Below are positions 5,661 through 5,781 of a stretch of 5,781 nt of DNA, one piece after another; position 1 is the stretch's first letter; every line of letters begins with the position of its first letter. This DNA is from Verrucomicrobiota bacterium (GTDB taxonomy: Bacteria > Verrucomicrobiota > Verrucomicrobiia > Chthoniobacterales > UBA10450): contig QHQV01000307.1 of NCBI GenBank assembly GCA_003219945.1, positions 1 to 5,781 of the forward strand. Reading direction: 5' to 3'. The notes below the pieces were generated by a model. That model was not told the DNA's origin. It worked only from the letters and a program-made list of their open reading frames with translations, and ran no database searches. A program made the translations under genes and the position numbers.

Positions 5661-5781
5661 GAAGGTCTCCTTCAAAATCTGGCGCGGTGACTCGAAGGGA
5701 GGCGCGTTTCGCGATTACACGAGCGAGTGCTCGGAAGGGATGGTTGTGCTTGATGCTGTCCACCAGATTCAGGCGACGCAA
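5659..5781 (+). CDS. sdhB: Succinate dehydrogenase iron-sulfur subunit, N-terminal 41 residues (cut by window end)
   Basis: The frame reads MKVSFKIWRGDSKGGAFRDY and continues to EGMVVLDAVHQIQATQ at the window edge. The pattern (beta strand, IWRG, acidic loop, then a VVLD-x-x-H-x-IQ helix) is the start of the ferredoxin-like N-terminal domain of SdhB/FrdB proteins, especially the Sdh1 type. Its Cys ligands for the [2Fe-2S] cluster come later, outside the window. SdhB would relay electrons from the FAD of SdhA through three Fe-S clusters to the membrane anchor. The ATG sits 9 nt after the TAA of the four-helix-bundle gene, in the same frame, and its first two bases belong to the right repeat block. 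No Shine-Dalgarno is visible and the only later ATG is within the conserved domain, so the start is well supported. Translation probably depends on coupling. Confidence 0.85.
   Translation, partial: MKVSFKIWRGDSKGGAFRDYTSECSEGMVVLDAVHQIQATQ

Overview
The window shows part of a bacterial chromosome with moderately high GC. It most resembles a soil verrucomicrobium (Chthoniobacterales or Udaeobacter-like). This rests on the overall protein flavour, the near absence of Shine-Dalgarno sequences, and a GC-rich palindromic repeat in the left intergenic region of a kind I remember from such genomes. It is an inference, not a proven assignment.

Layout. (1) Positions 1-440, minus strand: the N-terminal third of a group II PLP-dependent decarboxylase, cut by the window edge. 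(2) Positions 441-801: a divergent intergenic region with a 147-bp element bounded by perfect 29-bp inverted repeats (545-691) and a 12-bp palindrome (734-745). (3) Positions 802-2205: a three-domain persulfide dioxygenase/sulfurtransferase with CstB architecture (metallo-beta-lactamase fold, Cys-less rhodanese, active rhodanese). (4) It overlaps by 4 nt a five-helix membrane anchor (2202-3002) of a mycobacterial Sdh1-like succinate dehydrogenase. The flavoprotein SdhA (3351-5162) and the first 41 residues of the iron-sulfur subunit SdhB (5659 to the window end) follow, giving the order sdhC-sdhA-sdhB.

The main surprise is that this respiratory operon is interrupted at both of its gene junctions. 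Between sdhC and sdhA lies a small toxin-antitoxin locus: an apparently intact 62-residue antitoxin-like gene (3012-3200) followed by a RelE/ParE-type toxin remnant (3190-3348) that is shortened and frameshifted. Between sdhA and sdhB lies a four-helix-bundle gene of the 23S rRNA intervening-sequence protein family (about 5167-5649). It is framed by two 33-bp blocks (5164-5196 and 5628-5660) built from the same short modules in opposite orientation. The blocks reach from just after the sdhA stop into the sdhB start codon, so this looks like a discrete inserted unit.

How the genes could work together: SdhCAB oxidises succinate and passes electrons to quinone in the membrane. The upstream persulfide dioxygenase oxidises low-molecular-weight persulfides formed during sulfide detoxification and is translationally linked to sdhC. 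Both insertions are in the operon's direction, add little spacing and preserve tight junctions, so they probably do not block expression of downstream genes.
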